DNA of 18,835 nucleotides, taken from NCBI GenBank assembly GCA_947175225.1, contig CAMWLX010000020.1, positions 1-18,835 of the forward strand. Direction: 5' to 3'. The translations under genes were made by a program, and so were the position numbers. Under the pieces are notes generated by a model. That model was given only the letters and a program-made list of their open reading frames with translations, did no database searches and had not been told where the DNA came from. Positions 1-6,620 of the stretch are shown here, piece after piece. The first letter of the stretch is position 1, and each line of letters opens with the position of its first letter. Origin of the DNA: an uncultured Porphyromonadaceae bacterium (GTDB lineage Bacteria > Bacteroidota > Bacteroidia > Bacteroidales > Muribaculaceae).

Positions 1-154
1 TAACTCTTCATTGTAAATTTTTTAATTCGTAAATAAGTTTAAACAACTTCATTATTCTGCAATATTAGACTCACTCCTGAATAGTTACTTTTTTACCCAC
101 TATTGAGTATTTCAATGTAGATATAACCTTTTTTGACAAATATTATCACTGATT
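1..154. other. AT-rich upstream region without a gene
   Basis: No convincing open reading frame or RNA gene is visible on either strand here. The stretch is strongly AT-rich, and its only legible signals are the operator-like dyad and promoter that begin at its right-hand edge. It may be the 3' flank of a gene outside the window. Confidence 0.5.
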
Positions 155-177
155 TTATTTAGAATTAGTCTAAATAA
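155..177. promoter_or_regulatory. Operator-like dyad resembling a Fur-superfamily box
   Basis: The sequence reads TTATTTAGA, then ATTAG, then TCTAAATAA. The 9-bp arms are perfect, and the symmetry extends to 11-1-11 with one mismatched pair. The core TTTAGAA-N3-GTCTAAA differs by one base from the Irr (Fur family) motif TTTAGAA-N3-TTCTAAA, and it also resembles Bacillus PerR boxes. It ends 6 nt before the -33 box of the porin/imelysin promoter, a position suited to repression. A DtxR/MntR-type regulator is an alternative, because TTAGnCTAA is also present. The dyad is seen directly; the regulator is inferred. Confidence 0.55.
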
Positions 178-183
178 TGAGTA

Positions 184-214
184 TTGCCACAGTTATTTTT
201 CGGTTGTAATTTTG
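184..214 (+). promoter_or_regulatory. Bacteroidetes-type promoter for the porin-imelysin operon
   Basis: A TTG box at 184-186 and TAATTTTG at 207-214 are separated by 20 nt. They match the -33 TTG / -7 TAnnTTTG promoter of the primary sigma factor in Bacteroidetes. Transcription would start near 220, leaving a short leader before the ATG at 237. No other match this good lies before the next three genes, so they are probably co-transcribed. Confidence 0.75.
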
Positions 215-236
215 CATCCGAAAAAACTGACCCATA

Positions 237-1583
237 ATGAAAGCTATTTATCAAGCATTAATAGGAAGCGTAATAATCCTGTCGGCTCTTCTACCGGCTA
301 CGGCTTCAGCCGTAGCACAAGAGCGCCCCCTTCCGGCCACTCAAGCCGACACTACAGGCTACAGCAAATTCCGATTCGGCGGATACGGGGAAATGGTAGC
401 TTCTTTCAAAGACTACGGCATCAATAGATTTGCAGGCACTTCCACTGGAAACTCTCGCACCCACCGAAATACAATTGCCATTCCAAGATTTGTGCTTGCT
501 TTCGACTATAAATTCAATCCGAAATGGATACTCGGTGCAGAAATCGAGTTCGAGGCAGGTGGCACAGGCACAGCAATAGAACTCGAAAACAGTGAAAACG
601 GAGAGTATGAAACTGAAATAGAAAAGGGTGGAGAAGTGGCTCTTGAACAATTCCACATAACAAGACTTATAGTTCCACAATTCAACGTCAGAGCAGGACA
701 TATGATAGTGCCAATCGGGCTAACAAACGCCCATCATGAGCCTATCAATTTCTTCGGGACCGTGAGGCCCCAAGCCGAGACTTCACTTCTCCCCTCCACC
801 TGGCATGAGACCGGCATTCAGTTTTTTGGTTCGTTTGGAAAAAGATTTACAAGGTTTGATTATCAGCTCATGATTACTGCCGGTCTCAATGCCAACGGTT
901 TCGACCGTAATGATTGGATAATAGGAGGGAAACAGGGATTTTTTGTAACCGACAACTTTACTTCCCCCGCATACATTGCTCGAATTGACTACAGTGGGGT
1001 TCCGGGTCTCCGGACAGGCATCTCGTTCTACTATTGCCGCGATGCCGGAGCTAATTCCGACAAAGAACACACCTACTCTGCTATTGGAAAAATCCCGGTT
1101 GCTATAGGCACTTGGGATGCTCAATATAAGAACAAATACGTCACTGCTCGCGCCAATCTGACCTACGGATATGTGGGCAACTCGGCTGCCCTGAGCGATG
1201 CTAACAGAATGCTCTCAAACAAATCCCCTTACAGCCGATTGATTCCTATTGCCAAGAATGCAATCAGCTATGGGGCTGAAGCTGGAATTAACCTTAAATC
1301 ATTGACAAAAGGAAGCTTCCCGACCATCTACCCTTTCGCCCGATATGAATACTACAATCCCCAGTATCGAGGAGAAGGCACCAAGACCACAATGGATAAG
1401 CGTCTTGAAGTGAGCCAATGGCAAGCGGGCATCAACTGGTTTGCTCTCCCCAATCTCGTTGTAAAAGCCGACTACACCACTCGCCAAATCGGCACTCAAA
1501 GCGTTTTCGGCAAAGGTCCATACAATTCTGAAAACGAATTCTCAATCGGAATAGCCTACATAGGCTGGTTTCTCTCAAAATAA
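237..1583 (+). CDS. Putative outer-membrane porin (O/P-like), first gene of the imelysin operon
   Basis: This 448-residue protein starts with a signal peptide (hydrophobic stretch at about 8-25, with a likely cleavage near the ASA at about 23-25). The mature part alternates short beta-strand-like segments with Gly, Tyr and Phe, as in a 16- to 18-strand barrel. It resembles the phosphate-selective porin O/P-like proteins common in Bacteroidetes, including a segment with THR...IPRF and a conserved-looking NAHHEPINFF stretch followed by LLPSTWHETG. The C-terminus ends in WFLSK rather than a terminal Phe. It is first behind the promoter and 98 nt before the imelysin gene, so I infer that it admits a substrate used by the neighbouring imelysin or heme proteins. 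The substrate cannot be read from the sequence. I am fairly sure of the barrel and unsure of the specificity. Confidence 0.75.
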   Translation: MKAIYQALIGSVIILSALLPATASAVAQERPLPATQADTTGYSKFRFGGYGEMVASFKDYGINRFAGTSTGNSRTHRNTIAIPRFVLAFDYKFNPKWILGAEIEFEAGGTGTAIELENSENGEYETEIEKGGEVALEQFHITRLIVPQFNVRAGHMIVPIGLTNAHHEPINFFGTVRPQAETSLLPSTWHETGIQFFGSFGKRFTRFDYQLMITAGLNANGFDRNDWIIGGKQGFFVTDNFTSPAYIARIDYSGVPGLRTGISFYYCRDAGANSDKEHTYSAIGKIPVAIGTWDAQYKNKYVTARANLTYGYVGNSAALSDANRMLSNKSPYSRLIPIAKNAISYGAEAGINLKSLTKGSFPTIYPFARYEYYNPQYRGEGTKTTMDKRLEVSQWQAGINWFALPNLVVKADYTTRQIGTQSVFGKGPYNSENEFSIGIAYIGWFLSK

Positions 1584-1616
1584 TTGAGAATTGGGAATTG
1601 AGAATTGAGAATTGAG
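1582..1616. repeat. Heptamer tandem array AATTGAG x5
   Basis: Five 7-bp units run head to tail, AATTGAG with one AATTGGG variant. The first unit shares two bases with the TAA stop of the porin gene. A similar heptamer, TTGAGAA/TTTAGAA in the transcript sense, lies in the gap between the MFS and fructokinase genes. Confidence 0.9.
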
Positions 1617-1651
1617 ACCTTAAGGACTTTAAAGACCTTAAGGACCTTACC
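1617..1651. repeat. Nonamer tandem array ACCTTAAGG-type x4
   Basis: The heptamer array is followed directly by 9-bp units: ACCTTAAGG, ACTTTAAAG, ACCTTAAGG, then a degenerate ACCTTACCC. Each of the first three units is built around a short palindrome (CTTAAG or CTTTAAAG). With the preceding array it fills most of the 98-nt gap before the imelysin gene. Confidence 0.85.
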
Positions 1652-1681
1652 CCCTCTAAAGAACTAAAAAACAAATAAGAT

Positions 1682-2839
1682 ATGAAAAAATACTTACTCT
1701 CATTTTCAGCGCTGCTTTGCGCAACCGCTATGACCCTTACCGGATGCTCAAATAATGACGATCCTAAACCAGGCAACGATGACAACAACGACAACGCTGC
1801 CACTCTTGATTACAACGAAAAGAATGCTGCAAGCTGGGGCAACTACATGCAGCAGGTAGCTATTCTCCTTCAGATGGATGCCAATACTCTCTACGATGCG
1901 TGGACCGTATCATATGAAGGTGGAGCTGCATTTGCCACAAGTTTCAAGCAACATAACAATAGCAACTACTCAAGCGCATTAAGCTGTGTGGAACAGATCA
2001 TCGAAGGATGTGCTGATATCGCCAACGAAGTGGGCACAGCCAAAATCGGAGACCCCTACAATCTCTATATCTCTGGCGACCAGCAGGCAGCTCTCTACTC
2101 AGTGGAGTCTTGGTATAGCTGGCATTCACGCGAAGACTATTCCAACAACATCCTCTCTATCCGCAATTCTTATTATGGTTCGCTCGACGGCTCAATAAGC
2201 CCCAAATCACTATCAGCTCTTATTGCTACTGAAAATGCGGATCTTGATTCCAAGTTGAAGGAAGCTATCGCTGGAGCCTCAAGCGCTATCCTCGCTATCC
2301 CACAACCTTTCCGTAATCATATCAATAGCAGTGAAAGTCGCAATGCAATGACTGCATGCGCCGACCTTGAGGAGCTCCTCTCTAATGATCTCAAAAGCGC
2401 TGTCAATAAGCTTGGTGATGATAGCCGTTATCAAGATATCGTAGACAACTACGTGGATGTAGTGGTAGTCCCCACCTATAAGAGTCTGAAAGAAAGAAAC
2501 GAAGCCCTCTACCAGACTGTTTTGAAATTTAAGAATTCCCCTTCCGATGCTAATTTTGCCACTGCGTGCAACGCCTGGCTTGAAGCTCGCGAACCCTGGG
2601 AAAGAAGCGAAGCATTCCTCTTCGGACCTGTAGATGCTCTTGGCCTTGACCCCAACATGGATAGCTGGCCTCTCGATCAGGACAATATCGTTCAAATCCT
2701 TAATTCCGGCAACTACGACAATCTCGACTGGAGCGACGGAGATGACGACGACACTATTGAAGCTGTGCAGTCTGTACGCGGTTTCCACACCCTCGAGTTC
2801 CTTCTCTTCAAAGACGGCCAACCCCGCAAAGTAAAATAA
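1682..2839 (+). CDS. Imelysin-like lipoprotein, circularly permuted type
   Basis: This 385-residue protein has a lipobox (LTGC, lipidated Cys22) followed by an Asn/Asp-rich linker at about 23-40 that may be a surface-export signal. The family motif GxHxxE is present as G367-F-H369-T-L-E372, only 14 residues from the C-terminus. The segment that usually precedes it (WLEAREPWERSEAFLFGPVDA at about 299-319) lies just upstream. The half that normally follows the motif is instead at the N-terminus, with WGNYM at about 52-56, GGAAFA, KIGDP at about 121-125 and YSVESWYSWHSR at about 139-150. This matches the circularly permuted imelysin fold described for a Bacteroides ovatus protein. Imelysin-like proteins (Peptidase_M75) are thought to act in iron uptake rather than proteolysis. 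The protein sits between a porin and a di-heme oxidoreductase. The family call is strong; the bound metal is inferred. Confidence 0.9.
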   Translation: MKKYLLSFSALLCATAMTLTGCSNNDDPKPGNDDNNDNAATLDYNEKNAASWGNYMQQVAILLQMDANTLYDAWTVSYEGGAAFATSFKQHNNSNYSSALSCVEQIIEGCADIANEVGTAKIGDPYNLYISGDQQAALYSVESWYSWHSREDYSNNILSIRNSYYGSLDGSISPKSLSALIATENADLDSKLKEAIAGASSAILAIPQPFRNHINSSESRNAMTACADLEELLSNDLKSAVNKLGDDSRYQDIVDNYVDVVVVPTYKSLKERNEALYQTVLKFKNSPSDANFATACNAWLEAREPWERSEAFLFGPVDALGLDPNMDSWPLDQDNIVQILNSGNYDNLDWSDGDDDDTIEAVQSVRGFHTLEFLLFKDGQPRKVK

Positions 2840-2866
2840 GAATTAAATATTACCGACAAATAATTA

Positions 2867-2894
2867 TGCATTGTGCATTATGCATTATGAATTT
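2867..2894. repeat. Heptamer tandem array TGCATTA-type spanning a start codon
   Basis: The units are TGCATTG, TGCATTA, TGCATTA and a degenerate TGAATTT. The start codon of the di-heme oxidoreductase gene, ATG at 2880-2882, straddles the junction of the second and third units. The ATGs of neighbouring units (2866 and 2887) are out of frame and run quickly into a TAA. Confidence 0.85.
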
Positions 2895-4313
2895 CTAAAA
2901 ATATGTTTTCTCGCAAGCCTGTCAGTGCTACTGACGGGCTGCGATAGCGACGGGCTGGATGTGCTTGACATCGAGGTTCCTGCCGGCTATGAGCTGTCGG
3001 CAGGAACTTCCACGATATTCCTCAACTCATCGGTTGCATACGACAGCGAGGCACCCTGGGTGAAGGGTGACTACCTTACCAGATTCGTACGCGGCGACAG
3101 GCTTTACGATGATGTGCGCACTTCCACCAACGGACAGGGCGGTGGGCTCGGTCCCGTCTATGCCGGATATTCATGCGGCAGCTGCCACCGAAACGCCGGG
3201 CGTACGCGCCCCGGAGTATGGAACGACAACGGCTCCGGCTCCTATGGATTCTCGGCTATGCTCGTATATATCACCCGCAAGAACGGTGCGTTCTTCCGTG
3301 ATTACGGACGTGTGCTCCACGACCAGGCCATCTACGGCGTAAAGCCGGAAGGTAAACTGAAAGTCGACTGGAACTATCAGCAGTTCTCATTCCCCGACGG
3401 TGACACATACGAACTTGCATATCCTTCTTATACAATCACCGACTGGTATGCAGACGAAATCGCTCCCGAAGATCTCTTCTGTACAGTGAGAGTTCCCTTG
3501 CGTCATGTAGGTATGGGGCAGCTTATGTCGCTCGACCGTCACGAGATAGAACAGTTGGCAGCGAAAAGCAACTATCCGGAATGGGGCATCAGCGGACGCT
3601 GCAACTATATCAACGAGCGCGGCGTCACATGCCTTGGCATATCAGGCAACAAGGCCCAGCATGCCGACCTTACAGTGGAACTTGGATTCTCAAGCGACAT
3701 GGGTGTGACCAACAGCCGCTATCCCGAAGAGATATGCGAGGGGCAGATCCAGATGGAGCAGGGATCGATGATGGGTCTCTCATACGACCAACTCGATGTG
3801 TCTACAGAAGATATGGAAAACGTTGACCTCTACATGCAGTCGCTCGGAGTACCTGCCCGACGCAATGTGAACGACCCTGACGTAAAGAGAGGCGAGACTC
3901 TATTCTTCCAGGCAGGATGCCACCTATGCCACGTGACCACTCTCCATACACGTCCGCGTGGATCCACACTGCTCGCAGGCACACAGCTTCCTTGGCTCGG
4001 CAACCAGACTATTCACCCTTACAGCGACTTCCTGCTGCACGATATGGGCTCTGAGATAATGGGAGTCGGACTCAATGACAATTATGTGTCCGGTCTGGCT
4101 CGCGGCAATGAATGGCGCACCACTCCCCTTTGGGGCGTCGGTCTGCAGGAGAAAGTCAACGGCCACACCTGCTTCCTCCATGACGGTCGCGCACGTAATT
4201 TCACCGAAGCCATAATGTGGCACGGAGGTGAAGGCGAGGCCTCAAAAAACAAATTCAAGAATATGCCACGCAAAGACCGCGACGCAGTGATAAAGTTCCT
4301 CCAGTCACTGTAA
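2880..4313 (+). CDS. Di-heme oxidoreductase lipoprotein (DUF1111, MauG/CcpA-like)
   Basis: I choose the ATG at 2880, giving 477 residues, over an in-frame TTG at 2871. The N-terminus is a lipoprotein signal (VLLTGC, Cys21, followed by acidic DSD). Two c-type heme sites are present: C99-GS-C102-H103 and C347-HL-C350-H351. The C-terminal third carries the DUF1111 signatures HPYSDFLLHDMG, EWRTTPLWGVG, FLHDGRARNFTEAI and WHGGEG, and ends in FLQSL. The family is related to di-heme peroxidases and MauG and is often found beside imelysin genes. The reaction is unknown; a redox step on a metal, a thiol or peroxide is plausible. It must be matured by a cytochrome c assembly system, and a ResB-CcsA protein is encoded at 7720-9642. 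Family assignment is firm; the role is inferred. Confidence 0.93.
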   Translation: MHYEFLKICFLASLSVLLTGCDSDGLDVLDIEVPAGYELSAGTSTIFLNSSVAYDSEAPWVKGDYLTRFVRGDRLYDDVRTSTNGQGGGLGPVYAGYSCGSCHRNAGRTRPGVWNDNGSGSYGFSAMLVYITRKNGAFFRDYGRVLHDQAIYGVKPEGKLKVDWNYQQFSFPDGDTYELAYPSYTITDWYADEIAPEDLFCTVRVPLRHVGMGQLMSLDRHEIEQLAAKSNYPEWGISGRCNYINERGVTCLGISGNKAQHADLTVELGFSSDMGVTNSRYPEEICEGQIQMEQGSMMGLSYDQLDVSTEDMENVDLYMQSLGVPARRNVNDPDVKRGETLFFQAGCHLCHVTTLHTRPRGSTLLAGTQLPWLGNQTIHPYSDFLLHDMGSEIMGVGLNDNYVSGLARGNEWRTTPLWGVGLQEKVNGHTCFLHDGRARNFTEAIMWHGGEGEASKNKFKNMPRKDRDAVIKFLQSL

Positions 4314-4326
4314 CACAGCGGCATCC

Positions 4327-4376
4327 ATCATGATGTATCATGATAAATCACGCTCAATCAAGATTAATCATGCTCA
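4327..4376. repeat. Imperfect decamer tandem array, ATCA-phased
   Basis: ATCA recurs exactly every 10 bp, at 4327, 4337, 4347, 4357 and 4367, in units such as ATCATGATGT, ATCATGATAA and ATCACGCTCA. The array occupies about half of the 95-nt gap between the di-heme oxidoreductase and the second porin. It creates upstream in-frame codons, which explains why a longer, unlikely porin start at 4340 is possible. Confidence 0.75.
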
Positions 4377-4408
4377 ATCCCCCCCAAAACCCGACAACCC
4401 AAAATACA

Positions 4409-5623
4409 ATGAAAAAGATCATACTTTCAGCTATATGCGCTCTCTCCTTTGCTCCTCTCGCTCAAGCCCAATACGACACAGATACAGAAAATGGTGTCGT
4501 GTCTTTGGCGGACCACCGCGGATTCACATTCACCACAAAGAAGGGTGATTTCCTCTTTAAGCCATACCTATTGGTGCAGACCACCGCCAACTACAATTAC
4601 TATGACGATGCCGGTCTCGACCCTGCCTACAATCAGGACAACGTGGCAAATTCCGGTTTCGGCATTCCTTATGCTGTGCTCGGATTCACAGGAAAGGCAT
4701 TCAATATCGTGACATTCAACCTCTCCATAAACGCGGCAGCATCCGGAGGCGGTCTTCTGCAGCAGGCTTGGGCTGACGTACGTCCTTCTGAAGAGTTCGG
4801 TGTGCGGATCGGTAAATTCAAGACCCCCTTCTCTCATGCATATCTGACAACTCTCGGAGGGACTCTTTTCCCGGTGCTTCCTACATCCCTTACGGCTTCG
4901 GTGATACTCCCCTATTCCCTCAATGCGGTCACTCCGCATATCGGAACGGGATTCGACCTCGGTGTGGAGGTTCACGGCATGGTGAAAGATAAGTTTGGTT
5001 ATCAGGTAGGTCTTTTCAACGGCACAGGGGCAAGCGTAAATACAGCTACCAAGACCATAAGCGACGACTGGCACATCCCATCGCTTCTATATGCAGCCAG
5101 ACTCACTTACCAACCCTTCGGAGTAATGCACGCATCGCAAGGCGATCCACGCCGGCTCAACAGCAACAAGATGCTCCTCGGAGTGTCCGGGTCTCTTAAT
5201 GTGGAAAGCGAGAACGAGAGCACCAACGACTTACGCCTCGGTCTTGAATGGTCTTGGATAAAAAACCGCTGGTATTTCGGGGCGGAATTCTACTACATGA
5301 ACGTGGGCTTCACCAAACGTCAGAAAATCGACACCTCCTATAATTATTTCGGAGGATACGGTCAAGCTGGATACTTCCTGACAAACAAACTGCAGGGATG
5401 CCTTCGTTACGACTTCTTCGAACGCAACTCAACAAAAAAAGGAGGTTTTCTCAATATGCCTGCAATTGGAGCCAACTATTTCATAGACAGCATCAACCTC
5501 AAGCTGCAGGCCATGTACCAGTATACAGGACGCACCGGTCATGCCCGCCAAATGGACCGCGACGAAGACAATCTCGGTCTTGCCACAAGCTCAGTGACCA
5601 TAATGGCACAATACTCCTTCTAA
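4409..5623 (+). CDS. Second putative outer-membrane porin of the locus
   Basis: I place the start at the ATG at 4409, giving 404 residues, because the protein then begins with a clean signal peptide (MKKIILSAICALSFAPLAQA, cleavage before about residue 21). An upstream in-frame ATG at 4340 would add 23 residues from repeat-derived DNA. The mature protein shows alternating beta-strand segments and ends in MAQYSF, with the terminal Phe typical of barrels recognised by the BAM machinery. Segments such as ADVRPSEEFGVRIGKFKTPF resemble porin O/P family proteins. It follows the di-heme gene by 95 nt and probably shares its transcript. It is not an obvious copy of the first porin, so the locus may use two different channels. 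The substrate is unknown. Confidence 0.78.
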   Translation: MKKIILSAICALSFAPLAQAQYDTDTENGVVSLADHRGFTFTTKKGDFLFKPYLLVQTTANYNYYDDAGLDPAYNQDNVANSGFGIPYAVLGFTGKAFNIVTFNLSINAAASGGGLLQQAWADVRPSEEFGVRIGKFKTPFSHAYLTTLGGTLFPVLPTSLTASVILPYSLNAVTPHIGTGFDLGVEVHGMVKDKFGYQVGLFNGTGASVNTATKTISDDWHIPSLLYAARLTYQPFGVMHASQGDPRRLNSNKMLLGVSGSLNVESENESTNDLRLGLEWSWIKNRWYFGAEFYYMNVGFTKRQKIDTSYNYFGGYGQAGYFLTNKLQGCLRYDFFERNSTKKGGFLNMPAIGANYFIDSINLKLQAMYQYTGRTGHARQMDRDEDNLGLATSSVTIMAQYSF

Positions 5624-5824
5624 TTCGCCAATAAGCCCTATCCAACTTTATAGTTGAATCATAAAGTATTTGTGCATTCCAAGTATGCAAAATCATTTCT
5701 GCCCGTGACTGGGAATGTAGTTAGCGCACTCCGTGCGCGTCCCCGCGCGTCCTTCCCCTTACTTTTCCCGATAAGGCTGAAATGCACATTTACTTTATGT
5801 CCGACCTATAAATTATGAATCTTT
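5624..5824. other. 201-nt gap with small hairpins, no gene
   Basis: This gap separates the second porin from the mono-heme lipoprotein. It holds a short CAACT-TTAT-AGTTG inverted repeat near 5643 and the GC-rich hairpin at 5724-5738. I see no TAnnTTTG promoter and no T-rich terminator, so it is unclear whether the downstream gene is read through from the porin. Confidence 0.5.
5724..5738. repeat. GC-rich hairpin GCGCAC-TCC-GTGCGC
   Basis: A perfect 6-bp inverted repeat with a 3-nt loop is followed by GTCCCCGCGCGTCC. It contrasts with the AT-rich surroundings and shares CCGTGCG plus a GTCC tail with the hairpin at 16836-16856. Both may belong to a family of dispersed palindromic elements. Confidence 0.6.
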
Positions 5825-6544
5825 ATGAAATTCTATAATTACATTATCTTGGCATCTGCCATTTTAGGCTCTCTCTCATCTTGCGACGAAGGCCGTATCT
5901 ACAACGACGACTCTGTGCAGACAGAAGAAGGAGGCGCCGCCCACTTTTCTGGCTCAGTGACAGGTGCAGACACCTGGAGCCAGGGCTACACACTCGCTTT
6001 GGCAGGGTTTGAAGACGGCAACGACTATGCCTTGATAAGCAAAAATATCGACTTTTCGGCAAGCGATGGGAAATGCGATGTGACACTCTCTGGAATTCCG
6101 GCAGACGTGACCACTATCGAACTTTGTGCCATCGACCGTCTGCGCCGTCGCGTCGCCACCTTCATCTCTGCCGACTACAACACGCAGGCAACCCTGCAGA
6201 TAAATGCAGAAGCGGTTGATATGTCGATGTCAGGAGCAATTCAGACAGAAATATTCAACACTACTTGCGTGCAATGCCACGGAGGCAATGGACACGCTGC
6301 GGCAGGGCTCGATCTGCTTGCCGGAAATAGCCTCGGCAACCTTATTTCTGTCCCTTCGCGAAAAATGCCCGACACAGACAGAGTTATGCCCGGCAATAGC
6401 GACAAAAGTGAACTTTTCCTTATTCTAAGTTCAGATGTATCATCTGATTGGAACTACGACCATAGCGTAGAAGTGGTGCGACAAGAGAAGCTCGACCTTA
6501 TCAAGAATTGGATCGACAACCTAACCCTAACAACCAACGAATAA
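5825..6544 (+). CDS. Mono-heme c-type cytochrome lipoprotein
   Basis: This 239-residue protein has a lipobox (SLSSC, Cys20) followed by acidic residues (DEG, then NDD). Residues about 36-135 look like a beta-rich domain. The C-terminal part has one heme-binding site, C148-VQ-C151-H152, followed by a GGNGHAAAGLDL stretch, a PGNSDKSELFLI segment and a final helix with IKNWIDN. This is the layout of small cytochromes such as those with planctomycete-type cytochrome C domains. The usual distal MPP Met just before the last helix is not seen. That position reads NYDHSVEVV, so His213 or an upstream Met (M181, M188) could be the sixth ligand. It lies between the di-heme oxidoreductase operon and a cytochrome assembly gene, so I infer an electron-transfer partner for the di-heme protein. 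Confidence 0.8.
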   Translation: MKFYNYIILASAILGSLSSCDEGRIYNDDSVQTEEGGAAHFSGSVTGADTWSQGYTLALAGFEDGNDYALISKNIDFSASDGKCDVTLSGIPADVTTIELCAIDRLRRRVATFISADYNTQATLQINAEAVDMSMSGAIQTEIFNTTCVQCHGGNGHAAAGLDLLAGNSLGNLISVPSRKMPDTDRVMPGNSDKSELFLILSSDVSSDWNYDHSVEVVRQEKLDLIKNWIDNLTLTTNE

Positions 6545-6573
6545 CTCAAAACGCATCACGCAAAACGAAAACA

Positions 6574-6605
6574 TTTGCGTATATCGATTAAAATAACTAT
6601 TTTTG
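6574..6605 (+). promoter_or_regulatory. Bacteroidetes-type promoter for the RidA-ccsA pair
   Basis: TTTG at 6574-6577 and TATTTTTG at 6598-6605 are exactly 20 nt apart, a near-ideal match to the Bacteroidetes primary promoter. The start codon follows 15 nt after the -7 box. This makes the RidA-like gene and the overlapping ccsA gene a separate transcription unit, at least in part. No dyad like the one at 155-177 is visible here. Confidence 0.8.
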
Positions 6606-6620
6606 TAGACAATTACAGAA

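Noticed and set aside
306..701. A 131-codon open frame on the minus strand inside the first porin.
   Set aside because: It is a shadow of the porin reading frame, with no recognisable family, signal or promoter.
1584..1651. The tandem arrays as a CRISPR array.
   Set aside because: Units are 7-9 bp, directly adjacent with no spacers, and no cas genes are present.
1682..2839. Imelysin gene as a 3'-truncated pseudogene because GxHxxE is close to the C-terminus.
   Set aside because: The half that usually follows the motif is present at the N-terminus, as in the permuted Bacteroides type, and the total length is normal.
2871..2879. TTG start for the di-heme oxidoreductase.
   Set aside because: An in-frame ATG at 2880 gives a better lipoprotein signal and needs no rare start codon; the TTG lies in repeat sequence.
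4340..4408. ATG at 4340 as the start of the second porin.
   Set aside because: It would put 23 polar residues coded by the decamer array before a clean signal peptide that begins at 4409.
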